64,000 nt of DNA from Pseudomonas asplenii. GTDB taxonomy: Bacteria > Pseudomonadota > Gammaproteobacteria > Pseudomonadales > Pseudomonadaceae. Every line of letters starts with the position of its first letter. The first letter of the stretch is position 1. The notes under the pieces are model-generated. The model was given only the letters and a program-made list of their open reading frames with translations, made no database searches and was not told the DNA's origin. Made by a program: the position numbers and the translations under genes. The DNA lies in the NCBI RefSeq assembly GCF_001293465.1, contig NZ_JSYZ01000019.1, forward strand, positions 182,966 to 246,965, written 5' to 3'. Shown piece after piece: positions 43,939 to 52,677 of the stretch.

Positions 43939-45450
43939 TCAGGCCGTTTGCTGTGCGACCGGCTTCTTCGTCGAGCTGGAACCTCGGCTGCGCGGGTCAT
44001 CCGGCCCGTACACCGCCGGCGATTCCGGGAACAGGCTCAGCAGCACCAGGTACATCAGTGCCGACAGCCCGAGGGTGATCGGCAGGCTGATGTCGATGCC
44101 ATCGGCCAGGTTGCCCAGCGGGCCGACGAACTGCCCCGGCAGGTTGACGAAGCACAGTCCGACCAGTGCGCTGGGGATCCAGGCCCCGAGGCCGCGCCAG
44201 TTCCAGCCGTGGTTGAACCAGTAGCGGCCACCGGTTTCGCCACGGGTGAAGACTTGCAGGTCATCCGGGCAGTAGAAGCCGCGACGCACCAGCAGGCCGA
44301 TCAGCATGATCACCATCCACGGGGTGGTGCAGGTGATGATCAGCACGGCGAAGGTCGACACGCTTTGCACCAGGTTCGCGGCGAAGCGTCCGATGAAGAT
44401 GAAGGCGATCGACAGAATCCCGATCAGCAGGGTCGCCTTGACCCGCGAGAGCATCTTCGGGAACACGCTGGACATGTCCAGGCCGGTGCCATACAGCGAG
44501 GTGGTGCCGGTGGACATGCCGCCGATCACCGCGATCAGGCATACCGGCAGGAAGAACCAGCTCGGCGATACGGCCAGCAGGCCGCCGACATAGTTGTTCG
44601 CCGCGATGTAGTCCGGTGCCTTGACCGCCACGATGGTCGCGGTGGCCAGGCCGAACAGGAACGGGATCAGCGTGGCGAGTTGCGCGGCGATCACCGCCAG
44701 CAGGATCTGTCCCTTCGGCGTTTCCCGCGGGATGTAGCGCGACCAGTCGCCGAGGAACGCACCGAAGGAGATCGGGTTGCTCATCGCCACCAGTGCCGAA
44801 CCGATGAACGCCGCCCAGAACCCGGCCTGGCCGAGGGCCACGGTGCCGGCGAAACGGCTGTCGAACGCCGGGGCGAAGGCGAAGATGCCCAGCAGGAACA
44901 ACAGGCTGGCCGCCCACACGGCGATGCGGTTGACCCACAGCATGAAGCGGAAGCCGTAGATGCACACCGTCAGCACCAGGATCGCGAACAGGCCGTAGGC
45001 CAGGCCCAGGGTCAGGTCGGTTTCCGGTAGGTCGATCAGGCGCTTGGCGCCGCCGATCAGCGCGTCGCCCGAGCTCCACACCGAGAGCGAGAAGAACGCG
45101 ATGGCGGTCAGCAACGACAGGAACGAGCCAACGATACGCCCGTGGACACCGAAGTGCGCGCCGGAGGACACCGCGTTGTTGGTGCCGTTGATCGGGCCGA
45201 ACAGGCCCATGGGCGCGAGGATCAGCGCGCCGACCACCACGCCCAGGACGATCGCCCAGACACCGGCCTGGAAGGACAGGCCGAACAGCACCGGGAAGCT
45301 GCCGAGCACGGCGGTGGCAAAAGTATTGGCGCCGCCGAAGATCAGGCGAAACAGGTCTCCGGGCCGGGCGTCACGTTCGTTGTCGGGGATCTGTTCGACC
45401 CCGTTGGTTTCAATGCTGCTAAGGCTTTTGTCGTTGTTGTTGTTATTCAT
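43939..45450 (-). CDS. NCS1-family (cytosine/purine-type) permease
   Basis: The protein of about 503 residues has 12 predicted helices and NCS1 marks: FGGANTFATAVLGSFPVLFG near the N-terminus, GFWAAFIGSALVAMSNPISF and FGAFLGDWSRYIP. It is encoded 54 bp after the SnoaL-like gene and is part of the gbu block. The family carries nucleobases, allantoin, hydantoins and similar ureido or guanidino molecules, so 4-guanidinobutyrate is a reasonable substrate. The N-terminus has an Asn-rich stretch (MNNNNND). ATG 45450 is used instead of 45465. Confidence 0.87.
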   Translation of the reverse strand: MNNNNNDKSLSSIETNGVEQIPDNERDARPGDLFRLIFGGANTFATAVLGSFPVLFGLSFQAGVWAIVLGVVVGALILAPMGLFGPINGTNNAVSSGAHFGVHGRIVGSFLSLLTAIAFFSLSVWSSGDALIGGAKRLIDLPETDLTLGLAYGLFAILVLTVCIYGFRFMLWVNRIAVWAASLLFLLGIFAFAPAFDSRFAGTVALGQAGFWAAFIGSALVAMSNPISFGAFLGDWSRYIPRETPKGQILLAVIAAQLATLIPFLFGLATATIVAVKAPDYIAANNYVGGLLAVSPSWFFLPVCLIAVIGGMSTGTTSLYGTGLDMSSVFPKMLSRVKATLLIGILSIAFIFIGRFAANLVQSVSTFAVLIITCTTPWMVIMLIGLLVRRGFYCPDDLQVFTRGETGGRYWFNHGWNWRGLGAWIPSALVGLCFVNLPGQFVGPLGNLADGIDISLPITLGLSALMYLVLLSLFPESPAVYGPDDPRSRGSSSTKKPVAQQTA

Positions 45451-45504
45451 GATCGCTCCGATCATTGCGGCGCCCCCATCTTCCGCGGGGGCTGCCGCTG
45501 TTGG

Positions 45505-45915
45505 CTAAGGGGAGGGCAGTCCTTGGGGTGTCGCTGACAAATGTTCGTGGCAGGCCAGCCAGTGGCCCTGTTCTTGTTGTTTGCGAAACACGATGGTTTC
45601 GCGTTCCTGGCTGAAGAGGTGCTCCCCTTGCAGACGCAGCTCGGTGGCCACGTCATGGATGAAAATCGCCACGTCGCCCTGCAGGCTGACGAAGGCGTTG
45701 TTCGAGGTGCACGACAGCACTTCGAAGCCATCCCTGGTACGCCACTGGTCCCACAACGCCTGGTAGGCGTCGCGCGACAGCAGCGGTTGTTCGAGTGTGT
45801 GGAAGACGAAGCTGGCATCGGCGCTGAAGGCGCCGAAGTAGGCTTCGCGGTCGTTGGCGGCAAAGGCGGCTACCAGTTCGGCGGCGGCCTTGAGAACCTG
45901 GTCACGGTCGTTCAT
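45505..45915 (-). CDS. SnoaL/NTF2-like protein in the gbu operon
   Basis: The 136-residue protein has the NTF2-like cone pattern: VLKAAAELVAAFAANDREAY, FGAFSADASFVFHTLEQPLL, then strands through ETIVFRKQQEQGHWLACHEH. This fits SnoaL-like/DUF4440 proteins, which may be small enzymes or ligand binders. It starts 9 bp after gbuA, so it should be co-translated with it. Role in guanidinobutyrate use is unknown. Confidence 0.8.
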   Translation of the reverse strand: MNDRDQVLKAAAELVAAFAANDREAYFGAFSADASFVFHTLEQPLLSRDAYQALWDQWRTRDGFEVLSCTSNNAFVSLQGDVAIFIHDVATELRLQGEHLFSQERETIVFRKQQEQGHWLACHEHLSATPQGLPSP

Positions 45916-45924
45916 GGTAACGCC

Positions 45925-46875
45925 TCAGCGGTGGGCCACGCCTGGGAGTACGCAGAGCATTTCGTACAGCAGGTTGGCGCCCAGCAGCGAGGTGTTGCCG
46001 GTGGTGTCGTAGGGGGGCGAGACTTCCACCAGGTCGCAACCGACCAGATCGAGACCCTGGCAGCCACGAACGATTTCCAGGGCCTGGATGGTGGTCAGGC
46101 CGCCGATTTCCGGGGTGCCGGTACCCGGTGCCCAGGCCGGATCGATACCGTCGATGTCGAAGCTCAGGTACACCGGGCCATTGCCGACCTTCTCGCGAAC
46201 CTCGGCCATCAGTGGCTCGAGGGATTTATGCCAGCACTCCTCGGCCTGGACCACGCGGAAACCCTGCTTGCGGCTCCAGTTGAAGTCTTCGGCAGTGTAG
46301 CCCTGGGCACGCAGGCCGATCTGCACCACGCGGTCGCAGTCCAGCAGGCCTTCTTCGACGGCACGGCGGAAGGTGGTGCCGTGGGCGATCTTCTCGCCGA
46401 ACATGTGATCGTTGACATCGGCGTGGGCGTCGATGTGCACCAGGCCGACCTTGCCGTGCTTCTTGTGGATCGCCCGCAGGATCGGCAGGGTGATGGTGTG
46501 GTCGCCGCCCAGGGTCAGCGGGATGACATTGTGCTCGAGGATGGCGTCATAGGCTTGCTCGATGATGCGCACGGCTTCGAGCAGGTTGAAGGTGTTGATC
46601 GCCACGTCACCGATATCGGCAACCGACAGCGAGTCGAACGGCGCGGCACCGGTGGCCATGTTGTAGGGGCGGATCATGACCGACTCGGCACGGATTTCCC
46701 GTGGACCGAAGCGGGTCCCGGAGCGCAGCGAGGTACCGATGTCCAGCGGTACGCCGACGAACGCGGCATCGAGGCCGGCGGGCGATTGCAGGTGGGGGAG
46801 GCGCATCATGGTGGCGATGCCGCCGAAGCGCGGCATTTCGTTACCGCCCAGTGGTTGGTGAAGAATCTTGTCCAC
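45925..46875 (-). CDS. gbuA: Guanidinobutyrase (ureohydrolase family)
   Basis: The 316-residue enzyme has the dimanganese ureohydrolase motifs: GGDHTITLP (about 125-133), VHIDAHADVND (about 148-158) and SFDIDGIDPAWAPGTGTPE (about 239-257). Agmatinases and guanidinobutyrases share these. The choice of guanidinobutyrase comes from context: a divergent LysR gene and the same two permeases as in P. aeruginosa gbuA (PA1421). It cleaves 4-guanidinobutyrate to GABA and urea. A long dyad lies in the promoter region. Confidence 0.85.
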   Translation of the reverse strand: MDKILHQPLGGNEMPRFGGIATMMRLPHLQSPAGLDAAFVGVPLDIGTSLRSGTRFGPREIRAESVMIRPYNMATGAAPFDSLSVADIGDVAINTFNLLEAVRIIEQAYDAILEHNVIPLTLGGDHTITLPILRAIHKKHGKVGLVHIDAHADVNDHMFGEKIAHGTTFRRAVEEGLLDCDRVVQIGLRAQGYTAEDFNWSRKQGFRVVQAEECWHKSLEPLMAEVREKVGNGPVYLSFDIDGIDPAWAPGTGTPEIGGLTTIQALEIVRGCQGLDLVGCDLVEVSPPYDTTGNTSLLGANLLYEMLCVLPGVAHR

Positions 46876-46960
46876 GGGTAAGCCTCATCGTTTGTTCTGG
46901 TTATCAGGGGACCGATTCTGCGAAAGACGCCGGGCGGGAAAAATCGCTGTCGGTAAATAC

Positions 46961-46984
46961 TTAGTTCAGATTTTTCTGAACTAA
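46961..46984. promoter_or_regulatory. Perfect dyad in the gbuA-gbuR intergenic region
   Basis: TTAGTTCAG-N6-CTGAACTAA is an exact 9-bp inverted repeat with a run of T in the spacer. It is centred about 97 bp from the gbuA start and 70 bp from the gbuR start. It is a very good candidate for the GbuR recognition site. Confidence 0.65.
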
Positions 46985-47042
46985 TGGGACACTGTGCCGA
47001 CGGACTGGCTTCCGGCACCGTTGACCCTACCCAGGACCCCCC

Positions 47043-47936
47043 ATGGCCAACGCTTTACCCGACCTGAAACTATTGCGCATCTTCGTCAGCGTGGTGCGCC
47101 ACCAGGGCTTCGCCAACGCCCAGCAGGAACTCAACCTGTCGACATCGGCCATCAGCACCTACATGAGCCAGCTCGAGTCGACCCTGGGCCTGGTGCTGTG
47201 CCACCGCGGCCGCGGCGGGTTCAGCCTGACCAGCAAGGGTGAGCTGTTCCACCAGGAAACCCTGCGCCTGCTCGGTGAACTCGAGGGCTTCGAACAGTAC
47301 GCCGCCGCTCTCAAGGGCGAGTTGCGCGGCACGCTGAACCTCGGGGTGATCGACTCCACCGTCAGCGAGCCGGCCTTGCCCCTGGCCGAAGCCATCGGTG
47401 CCTACAGCCAGGAACATCCGGGGGTGCACCTGCACCTGTCGGTGCTGAGCCCCTACGAACTGCAGCTTGGCGTGCAGGACAACCGCCTGGACCTGGCCAT
47501 CGGAGCCTTCTCCACGCGCATGAGCGGGCTGGTCTACCAGCCGCTGTATCGCGAGCAGCACTGGCTGTACTGCAGCAACCGCCATCCGCTGTACCACGAG
47601 CGGCGGATTCCCGAGCAGGTCATCACCCAGCAGCGCATGGTCGGCCGCGGCTACTGGAGCCAGGCGGAACTGGCCCGGCACGGCTTCAAGCACAGTGCGG
47701 CGACCGTGGAAAGCATGGAGGCGCAACTGATCCTGGTGCTGTCCGGCGCCTATATCGGCTATCTGCCGGAACACTACGCCCAGCCTTGGGCGGACAAGGG
47801 CGACCTGCGCGTGCTGCTGCCGGCGACCTTTGGCTACCAGGCGCCCTTTTCGATGATCCTGCGCCGTGGCCGTAGCCGCGAGCCGCTGATCCAGACCTTC
47901 CGCGACCTGCTCAAGGCGCAGCTCAACCAGCCCTGA
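47043..47936 (+). CDS. gbuR: LysR-family activator of guanidinobutyrate use
   Basis: The 297-residue protein has an N-terminal winged helix (LPDLKLLRIFVSVVRHQGFA, then SAISTYMSQLESTLGLVLCH) and a LysR effector domain. It is transcribed away from gbuA with 167 bp between starts, the same layout as P. aeruginosa gbuR (PA1422), which activates gbuA with 4-guanidinobutyrate. Specificity is inferred from this context. ATG 47043 fits the usual N-terminus. Confidence 0.85.
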   Translation: MANALPDLKLLRIFVSVVRHQGFANAQQELNLSTSAISTYMSQLESTLGLVLCHRGRGGFSLTSKGELFHQETLRLLGELEGFEQYAAALKGELRGTLNLGVIDSTVSEPALPLAEAIGAYSQEHPGVHLHLSVLSPYELQLGVQDNRLDLAIGAFSTRMSGLVYQPLYREQHWLYCSNRHPLYHERRIPEQVITQQRMVGRGYWSQAELARHGFKHSAATVESMEAQLILVLSGAYIGYLPEHYAQPWADKGDLRVLLPATFGYQAPFSMILRRGRSREPLIQTFRDLLKAQLNQP

Positions 47937-47950
47937 TCGGAGTCGACCCT

Positions 47951-48553
47951 ATGTCCAGAGCCTGCTGCGAACGCTGCCTGCGTCCCCAGAGCCACTGCCT
48001 TTGCGCGCTGATCCCGCAGCTCGACAGCCGCACCCGCGTGCTGGTGCTGCAGCACCCGAGCGAGGTCGGTCATGCCCTGAATACCGCGCGACTGGCGACC
48101 CTGGGCCTGACCAATGCCGAGTTGCGGGTGGGGGAGGTGTTCGATGATCTGCCGGCATTGCTCGACCAGCCGGGTTACCAGGCCCGGTTGCTGTTCCCGG
48201 CGGATGTTGCACAACTGCTGCAACCGTACGCAGCGGCGGACGACGAACGGCCACTGTTGCTGGTGGTCCCCGACGGCACCTGGCGCAAGGCGCGCAAGCT
48301 GTTGCACCTCAATCCGCTGCTGGCCAGCCTGCCGAGGGTCAGCCTGGAACCGGGCGCGCGATCGCGCTATCGCCTGCGCAAGGCGCCGGAGCCGGGAGCG
48401 CTGTCGACGGTGGAAGCGATTGCCCGGGCCCTGGAAACCCTGGAGCAGCCGGCTTCGTTCGAGGCCTTGCTCAAGCCGTTCGAAGCGTTGATCGAGGGGC
48501 AGATCCAGGCCATGGGCCGCGATATCTACCAGCGCAACCACGGCGAGCGCTAG
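47951..48553 (+). CDS. tapT: tRNA-uridine aminocarboxypropyltransferase (DTW domain)
   Basis: The 200-residue protein has the N-terminal zinc set CERCLRPQSHCLC and the DTW-family centre LVVPDGTWRKARKLL (about 113-127). RYRLRKAPEPGALSTVEAIA is also typical. This family (E. coli YfiP/TapT) adds the 3-amino-3-carboxypropyl group from SAM to U47 of tRNA. It lies 14 bp after gbuR; its stop overlaps the convergent DUF454 gene by 4 bp. Confidence 0.9.
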   Translation: MSRACCERCLRPQSHCLCALIPQLDSRTRVLVLQHPSEVGHALNTARLATLGLTNAELRVGEVFDDLPALLDQPGYQARLLFPADVAQLLQPYAAADDERPLLLVVPDGTWRKARKLLHLNPLLASLPRVSLEPGARSRYRLRKAPEPGALSTVEAIARALETLEQPASFEALLKPFEALIEGQIQAMGRDIYQRNHGER

Positions 48554-48945
48554 CGCCGCGGCTCGAGGGTTTTCTGCCGCAGGATATAGACACTGACCAG
48601 CACGGCGCTGGTCAGCATGAACAGGCGTGCCCAGAACAGCGGCACCAGGTAGCAGGAAAAGCCGATGCTCAGCCACATCAGGCCGATGGCATAGACCTTG
48701 CCCTTGAGCGGGATGCCATTGCCGTCCAGGTAGTCACGGACCCATGGCCCCAGGCGCGGGTGCTCCACCAGCCAGTGGTAGAAGCGTGGCGAACTGCGGG
48801 CGAAACAGGCGGCCGCCAGCAGCAGGAATGGCGTGGTCGGCAGGACCGGCAGGAAAATGCCCAGTACCCCCAGCGCTACGCTCAGCCAGCCGATGGCCAG
48901 CAGCGCGTAGCGCAGGAATGGCGAGCGACTGCCCGTGGGGCGCAT
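48550..48945 (-). CDS. DUF454 (YbaN-like) membrane protein
   Basis: A protein of about 131 residues with membrane helices near FLRYALLAIGWLSVALGVLG, LPTTPFLLLAAACFARSS and two at the C-terminus. LPVLPTTPFLLLAA and PRFYHWLVEHPRLGPWVRDY are typical of YbaN/DUF454. ATG 48945 is preferred to 49008, which would overlap the upstream gene by 47 bp. It probably follows the YecA-like gene in one transcript. Function unknown. Confidence 0.8.
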   Translation of the reverse strand: MRPTGSRSPFLRYALLAIGWLSVALGVLGIFLPVLPTTPFLLLAAACFARSSPRFYHWLVEHPRLGPWVRDYLDGNGIPLKGKVYAIGLMWLSIGFSCYLVPLFWARLFMLTSAVLVSVYILRQKTLEPRR

Positions 48946-48961
48946 CGCCACCGGACGTGAC

Positions 48962-49549
48962 TCAGTGGTGGCGGGGCTTGAGGATCGCCGGCTTCTCGTC
49001 GGGCGCATTGCACAGCAGGTACAGGGCGGTCAGCGCCTCCGGGATCTGCACGATCATGTCGTCCATCAGGTTGGCATCGGCGGCGATGTCGGAGAACTCC
49101 GGCTGCTCGTCGAACAGGCCCGAACCGACCATGATCGGCAGGAGCATTTCGCTGACTTCTTCCTCGGCGGTTTCGAACCAGGCTTCCTCACGCAGGAACA
49201 CCCCTTCCATGAAACCGATGCACCAGCCGCGCAGTTCGGAGTCGTCCGGGTCGTCGCCCAGGTCGAGGTCGCAGGGCAGCTCGAATTCCTCGTCGGAAGC
49301 CAACTGGCGGGAGATATGGGCCTTGAGCTGGATCAGCGTGGCTTCGATTTCCTCGCGCTGGGCGGCATCCTTGTAGTGCGGCTCTTCGGCGAACAGCGCG
49401 TCGATCCATTCGCGATCGGGGACCACCTCGGAGCAGATCGACAGCGCAGTCAGGTAGCCGTGGGCGGCCACGTAGTCCAGCGCTTCTTCGTGCAGCTCGT
49501 CGGCGTCGAGGAAGGCTTGCAGGCGGGTGAGTTGCTCAGCGAAGGACAT
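48962..49549 (-). CDS. YecA/YgfB (UPF0149) family protein
   Basis: The 195-residue acidic protein shows the family pattern: LDADELHEEALDYVAAHGYL near the N-terminus, SELRGWCIGFMEGVFLREEA in the centre and IPEALTALYLL near the end. It lacks the C-terminal SEC-C zinc motif that some YecA proteins carry. Biochemical role unknown. It starts the two-gene unit with DUF454. Confidence 0.8.
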   Translation of the reverse strand: MSFAEQLTRLQAFLDADELHEEALDYVAAHGYLTALSICSEVVPDREWIDALFAEEPHYKDAAQREEIEATLIQLKAHISRQLASDEEFELPCDLDLGDDPDDSELRGWCIGFMEGVFLREEAWFETAEEEVSEMLLPIMVGSGLFDEQPEFSDIAADANLMDDMIVQIPEALTALYLLCNAPDEKPAILKPRHH

Positions 49550-49830
49550 GGGGGGCTACCTTGGGAATAAACGATGCTGAATTCTAGGCGTTCTTGAGCT
49601 CGCAAGCCAGCAAACACATAGATTTGCGCGGTTCTGCTCATCAACAAGGATAGTCATTGATCGACCGGCAGGGCCCTCTGCCGGATAACGCTCGGGTATA
49701 CTGCCGCGTTTTGTGATGCCCCATTGCGGGTCGCCACGGCTGGAGAAATCCCCGCTTACGGTTTTTTCCGTCAGGACAGCGGCTTTTCGACCAGCCTTTG
49801 CAGGGCGTTTCGGTGATTTTTGGAGTGGCT

Positions 49831-51960
49831 ATGCTCGAACAGGCTCAACGCGTCCTCAAGGACATCTTCGGTTACGACAGCTTTCGCGGTCGCCAGGGTG
49901 CCATTATTGAGCGCGTGGCCAGCGGCGGCGATGCCCTGGTGCTGATGCCGACCGGCGGCGGCAAATCGCTGTGCTACCAGGTCCCGGCCCTGCTGCGCGA
50001 TGGCCTGGCGGTGGTGGTGTCGCCGTTGATCGCACTGATGGACGACCAGGTCGCGACGCTGGAGGAACTCGGCGTGGCGGCGGCGGCGCTGAACTCGACG
50101 CTGAGTGCCGAGCAGCAGCGCGAACTGGCGGCGCGGATTCGTCGCGGCGAGGTGAAGATGCTCTACCTGGCGCCCGAGCGCCTGGTGCAGCCGCGCATGC
50201 TGGCGTTCCTGCAGAACCTCGATATCGCCCTGTTCGCCATCGACGAGGCCCACTGCGTGTCGCAATGGGGCCACGACTTCCGTCCGGAATACCTGCAACT
50301 GGGCCAGTTGGCCGAGATGTTCCCCCACGTACCGCGCATCGCCCTGACCGCCACCGCCGACAAGCGCACCCGCGAGGAGATCGTCAATCGCCTGCACCTG
50401 GAGAACGCCGAGCGTTTTCTCTCCAGTTTCGACCGGCCGAACATCTTCTACCGCATCGTGCCCAAGGAACAGCCGCGCAAGCAGTTGCTGGCGTTCCTCG
50501 CGCAGCGCCGTGCCGACTCCGGTATCGTCTACTGCCTGTCGCGCAAGAAGGTCGACGAGGTCGCCGCGCTGCTCTGCGAACAGGGTTTTCCGGCCCTGCC
50601 GTATCACGCCGGGCTGCCCGCCGAGACCCGCGCGGACAACCAGAAGCGCTTCCTCAACGAGGAAGGGCTGATCATGGTCGCGACCATTGCCTTCGGCATG
50701 GGCATCGACAAGTCCAACGTGCGTTATGTCGCCCACCTCGACCTGCCCAAGTCCCTGGAGGCCTACTACCAGGAAACCGGGCGGGCCGGGCGTGACGGCC
50801 TGCCGGCGGACGCCTGGATGGCCTACGGCCTGCAGGACGTGGTGATGCTCAAGCAGATGCTGCAGAACTCCGAGGGCGACGAGCGCCACAAGCGCCTGGA
50901 GCACCACAAGCTCGACGCGATGCTGGCGCTGTGCGAGGAGACCCGCTGCCGTCGCCAGACGCTGCTCGCGTATTTCGACGAGGACCTGCCACAGCCCTGT
51001 GGCCACTGCGACAACTGTGTCGACGGCGTGCAGACCTGGGATGCCACCGAGCCGGCACGCCAGGCGCTGTCGGCGATCTACCGCACCGGCCAGCGCTACG
51101 GCGTCGGCCACCTGGTGGATGTGCTGCTGGGCAAGGAGAACGACAAGGTCCGCAGTTTCGGCCACCAGCACCTGGCGGTGTTCGGCGTGGGCAAGGCGCT
51201 CAGCGAGGGCGAGTGGCGCTCGCTGTTCCGCCAGTTGGTGGCGCGCGGCCTGGCCGATATCGACATCGAGGGCTATGGCGGCCTGCGCCTGAGCGACGCT
51301 TGCCGGCCGCTGTTGCGTGGCGAGGTCAGCCTGGAACTGCGTCGTGACCTCAAGCCGCAGGTCGCTGCCAAGAGCGTTTCCGCCAGCCCGGCCAGCCAAC
51401 TGGTGCGTGGCGAGGAGCGCGAGCAATGGGAGGCCCTGCGTGCCCTGCGGCGCAAGCTGGCCCAGGAGCATGCGGTGCCGCCGTATGTCATCTTCCCCGA
51501 CTCTACGCTGCTGGAAATGCTGCGCAGCCAGCCGACGACCATGGCCGAGATGGCCAGGGTCAGCGGCGTCGGTGCGCGCAAGCTGGAGCGCTATGGCGAG
51601 GCGTTCCTCGAAGTCCTGGCCGGCGAGGCCGAGACGCCCAGGGCGGTCGTCGACATTCGTCACGAACTGATCAGCCTGGCCCGTGCCGGCATGACTCCCT
51701 TGCAGATCGCCGGCCAGTTGCAGTGCTCGGAGAAGAACGTCTATACGCTGCTGGCCGAGGCGATTGGCCGCCAGCAGTTGTCGCTGGAGCAGGCCCTGGA
51801 CCTGCCCGAGGATCTGCTGGGGGAAATCCAGGACACCTTCCTCGATGGCGAGGGCGAACTGCCTGCCGTGAGCGAGGTCGCCGAACTGTTCGCCGGACGG
51901 GTGCCCGAGGGTGTCCTGTATTGCGTGCGAGCGGCCCTGCAAGCCGAATTCGAACTATGA
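49831..51960 (+). CDS. recQ: ATP-dependent DNA helicase RecQ
   Basis: The 709-residue protein is full length. Motifs: motif 0 YDSFRGRQGAIIE, Walker A MPTGGGKSLCYQVPA, DEAH box FAIDEAHCVSQWGHDFRPEY with the aromatic-rich loop, TATADKRTREEI, VATIAFGMGIDKSNVRYVAH and QETGRAGRDG. The zinc cluster (CEETRC..CGHCDNC), winged helix and HRDC domain (EREQWEALRALRRKLAQEHA) follow. A C-terminal extension follows HRDC, with a helix-turn-helix-like stretch (LQIAGQLQCSEKNVYTLLAE). ATG 49831 has TGGAG upstream. A TATACT -10-like box is at 49697. Confidence 0.95.
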   Translation: MLEQAQRVLKDIFGYDSFRGRQGAIIERVASGGDALVLMPTGGGKSLCYQVPALLRDGLAVVVSPLIALMDDQVATLEELGVAAAALNSTLSAEQQRELAARIRRGEVKMLYLAPERLVQPRMLAFLQNLDIALFAIDEAHCVSQWGHDFRPEYLQLGQLAEMFPHVPRIALTATADKRTREEIVNRLHLENAERFLSSFDRPNIFYRIVPKEQPRKQLLAFLAQRRADSGIVYCLSRKKVDEVAALLCEQGFPALPYHAGLPAETRADNQKRFLNEEGLIMVATIAFGMGIDKSNVRYVAHLDLPKSLEAYYQETGRAGRDGLPADAWMAYGLQDVVMLKQMLQNSEGDERHKRLEHHKLDAMLALCEETRCRRQTLLAYFDEDLPQPCGHCDNCVDGVQTWDATEPARQALSAIYRTGQRYGVGHLVDVLLGKENDKVRSFGHQHLAVFGVGKALSEGEWRSLFRQLVARGLADIDIEGYGGLRLSDACRPLLRGEVSLELRRDLKPQVAAKSVSASPASQLVRGEEREQWEALRALRRKLAQEHAVPPYVIFPDSTLLEMLRSQPTTMAEMARVSGVGARKLERYGEAFLEVLAGEAETPRAVVDIRHELISLARAGMTPLQIAGQLQCSEKNVYTLLAEAIGRQQLSLEQALDLPEDLLGEIQDTFLDGEGELPAVSEVAELFAGRVPEGVLYCVRAALQAEFEL

Positions 51961-52066
51961 GGAGAGGGAAATGGAATATTCCCCGGCCTATCTCTGGGTT
52001 ATTTGCGACAAGTCATGTTTGTACACAGCTGAGCCCTTGCCTCCGGCCAGGCTCCATGCTTAGCTG

Positions 52067-52079
52067 ACTAATAATTAGT
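52067..52079. promoter_or_regulatory. Operator-like palindrome upstream of the MarR gene
   Basis: ACTAAT-A-ATTAGT is a perfect palindrome 35 bp before the marR-type ATG, inside an AT-rich promoter-like stretch. MarR-family repressors often bind such TAAT-ATTA sites in their own promoter. Confidence 0.5.
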
Positions 52080-52113
52080 TTTATCTATTTTTAAGTCTGA
52101 CCATGAGTTCCTT

Positions 52114-52548
52114 ATGTCGTTAACCGATGAACACCGTTTTGGCATGCAACTGGCGCAAATGTCCCGTGGCTGGCGTGCCGAACTGGATCGCCGCCTGGCC
52201 GGCCTGGGATTGTCCCAGGCCCGTTGGCTGGTATTGCTGCACCTGGCGCGTTTTTCCGAGGCGCCGACCCAGCGCGAACTGGCGCAGAGCGTTGGTGTGG
52301 AAGGGCCGACCCTGGCCCGTCTGCTCGACAGCCTGGAAACCCAGGGGCTGGTCCAGCGCCACTCGGTCGTGGAGGACCGCCGGGCCAAGAAGATCGTGCT
52401 TTGTGCCCCGGCGCGACCGCTGATCGAACAGATCGAAACCATCGCCACCGCCTTGCGTCACGAACTGTTCGAGGGCGTCGACGAAGAGGAATTGCGCATC
52501 AGCATGCGGGTTCACAGCCGGATCCTGGCGAACCTGGAAAAATCCTGA
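52114..52548 (+). CDS. MarR/SlyA-family transcriptional regulator
   Basis: The 144-residue protein has the MarR winged helix: LGLSQARWLVLLHLARFSEA, TQRELAQSVGVEGPTLARLL and wing LVQRHSVVEDRRAKKIVLCA. SlyA-like regulators control stress and envelope genes. An operator-like palindrome just upstream suggests self-control. It lies between recQ and the FimV-like gene, all on one strand. Confidence 0.9.
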   Translation: MSLTDEHRFGMQLAQMSRGWRAELDRRLAGLGLSQARWLVLLHLARFSEAPTQRELAQSVGVEGPTLARLLDSLETQGLVQRHSVVEDRRAKKIVLCAPARPLIEQIETIATALRHELFEGVDEEELRISMRVHSRILANLEKS

Positions 52549-52677
52549 GGCATTCCCGCTCTGCCGGATTTGGAGAATCCCTGGCCGGCAGACTATAAGA
52601 TTTACTGGTTCTGTGTATTGTGTCGGCATTCGGACCCCGCTGGCCGTGGGGTGATGTCGGGCCTTTAAGGGATACTC

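Noticed and set aside
49771..51942. 723-codon open frame on the - strand
   Set aside because: Antisense to recQ; no domain and shadow-type composition.
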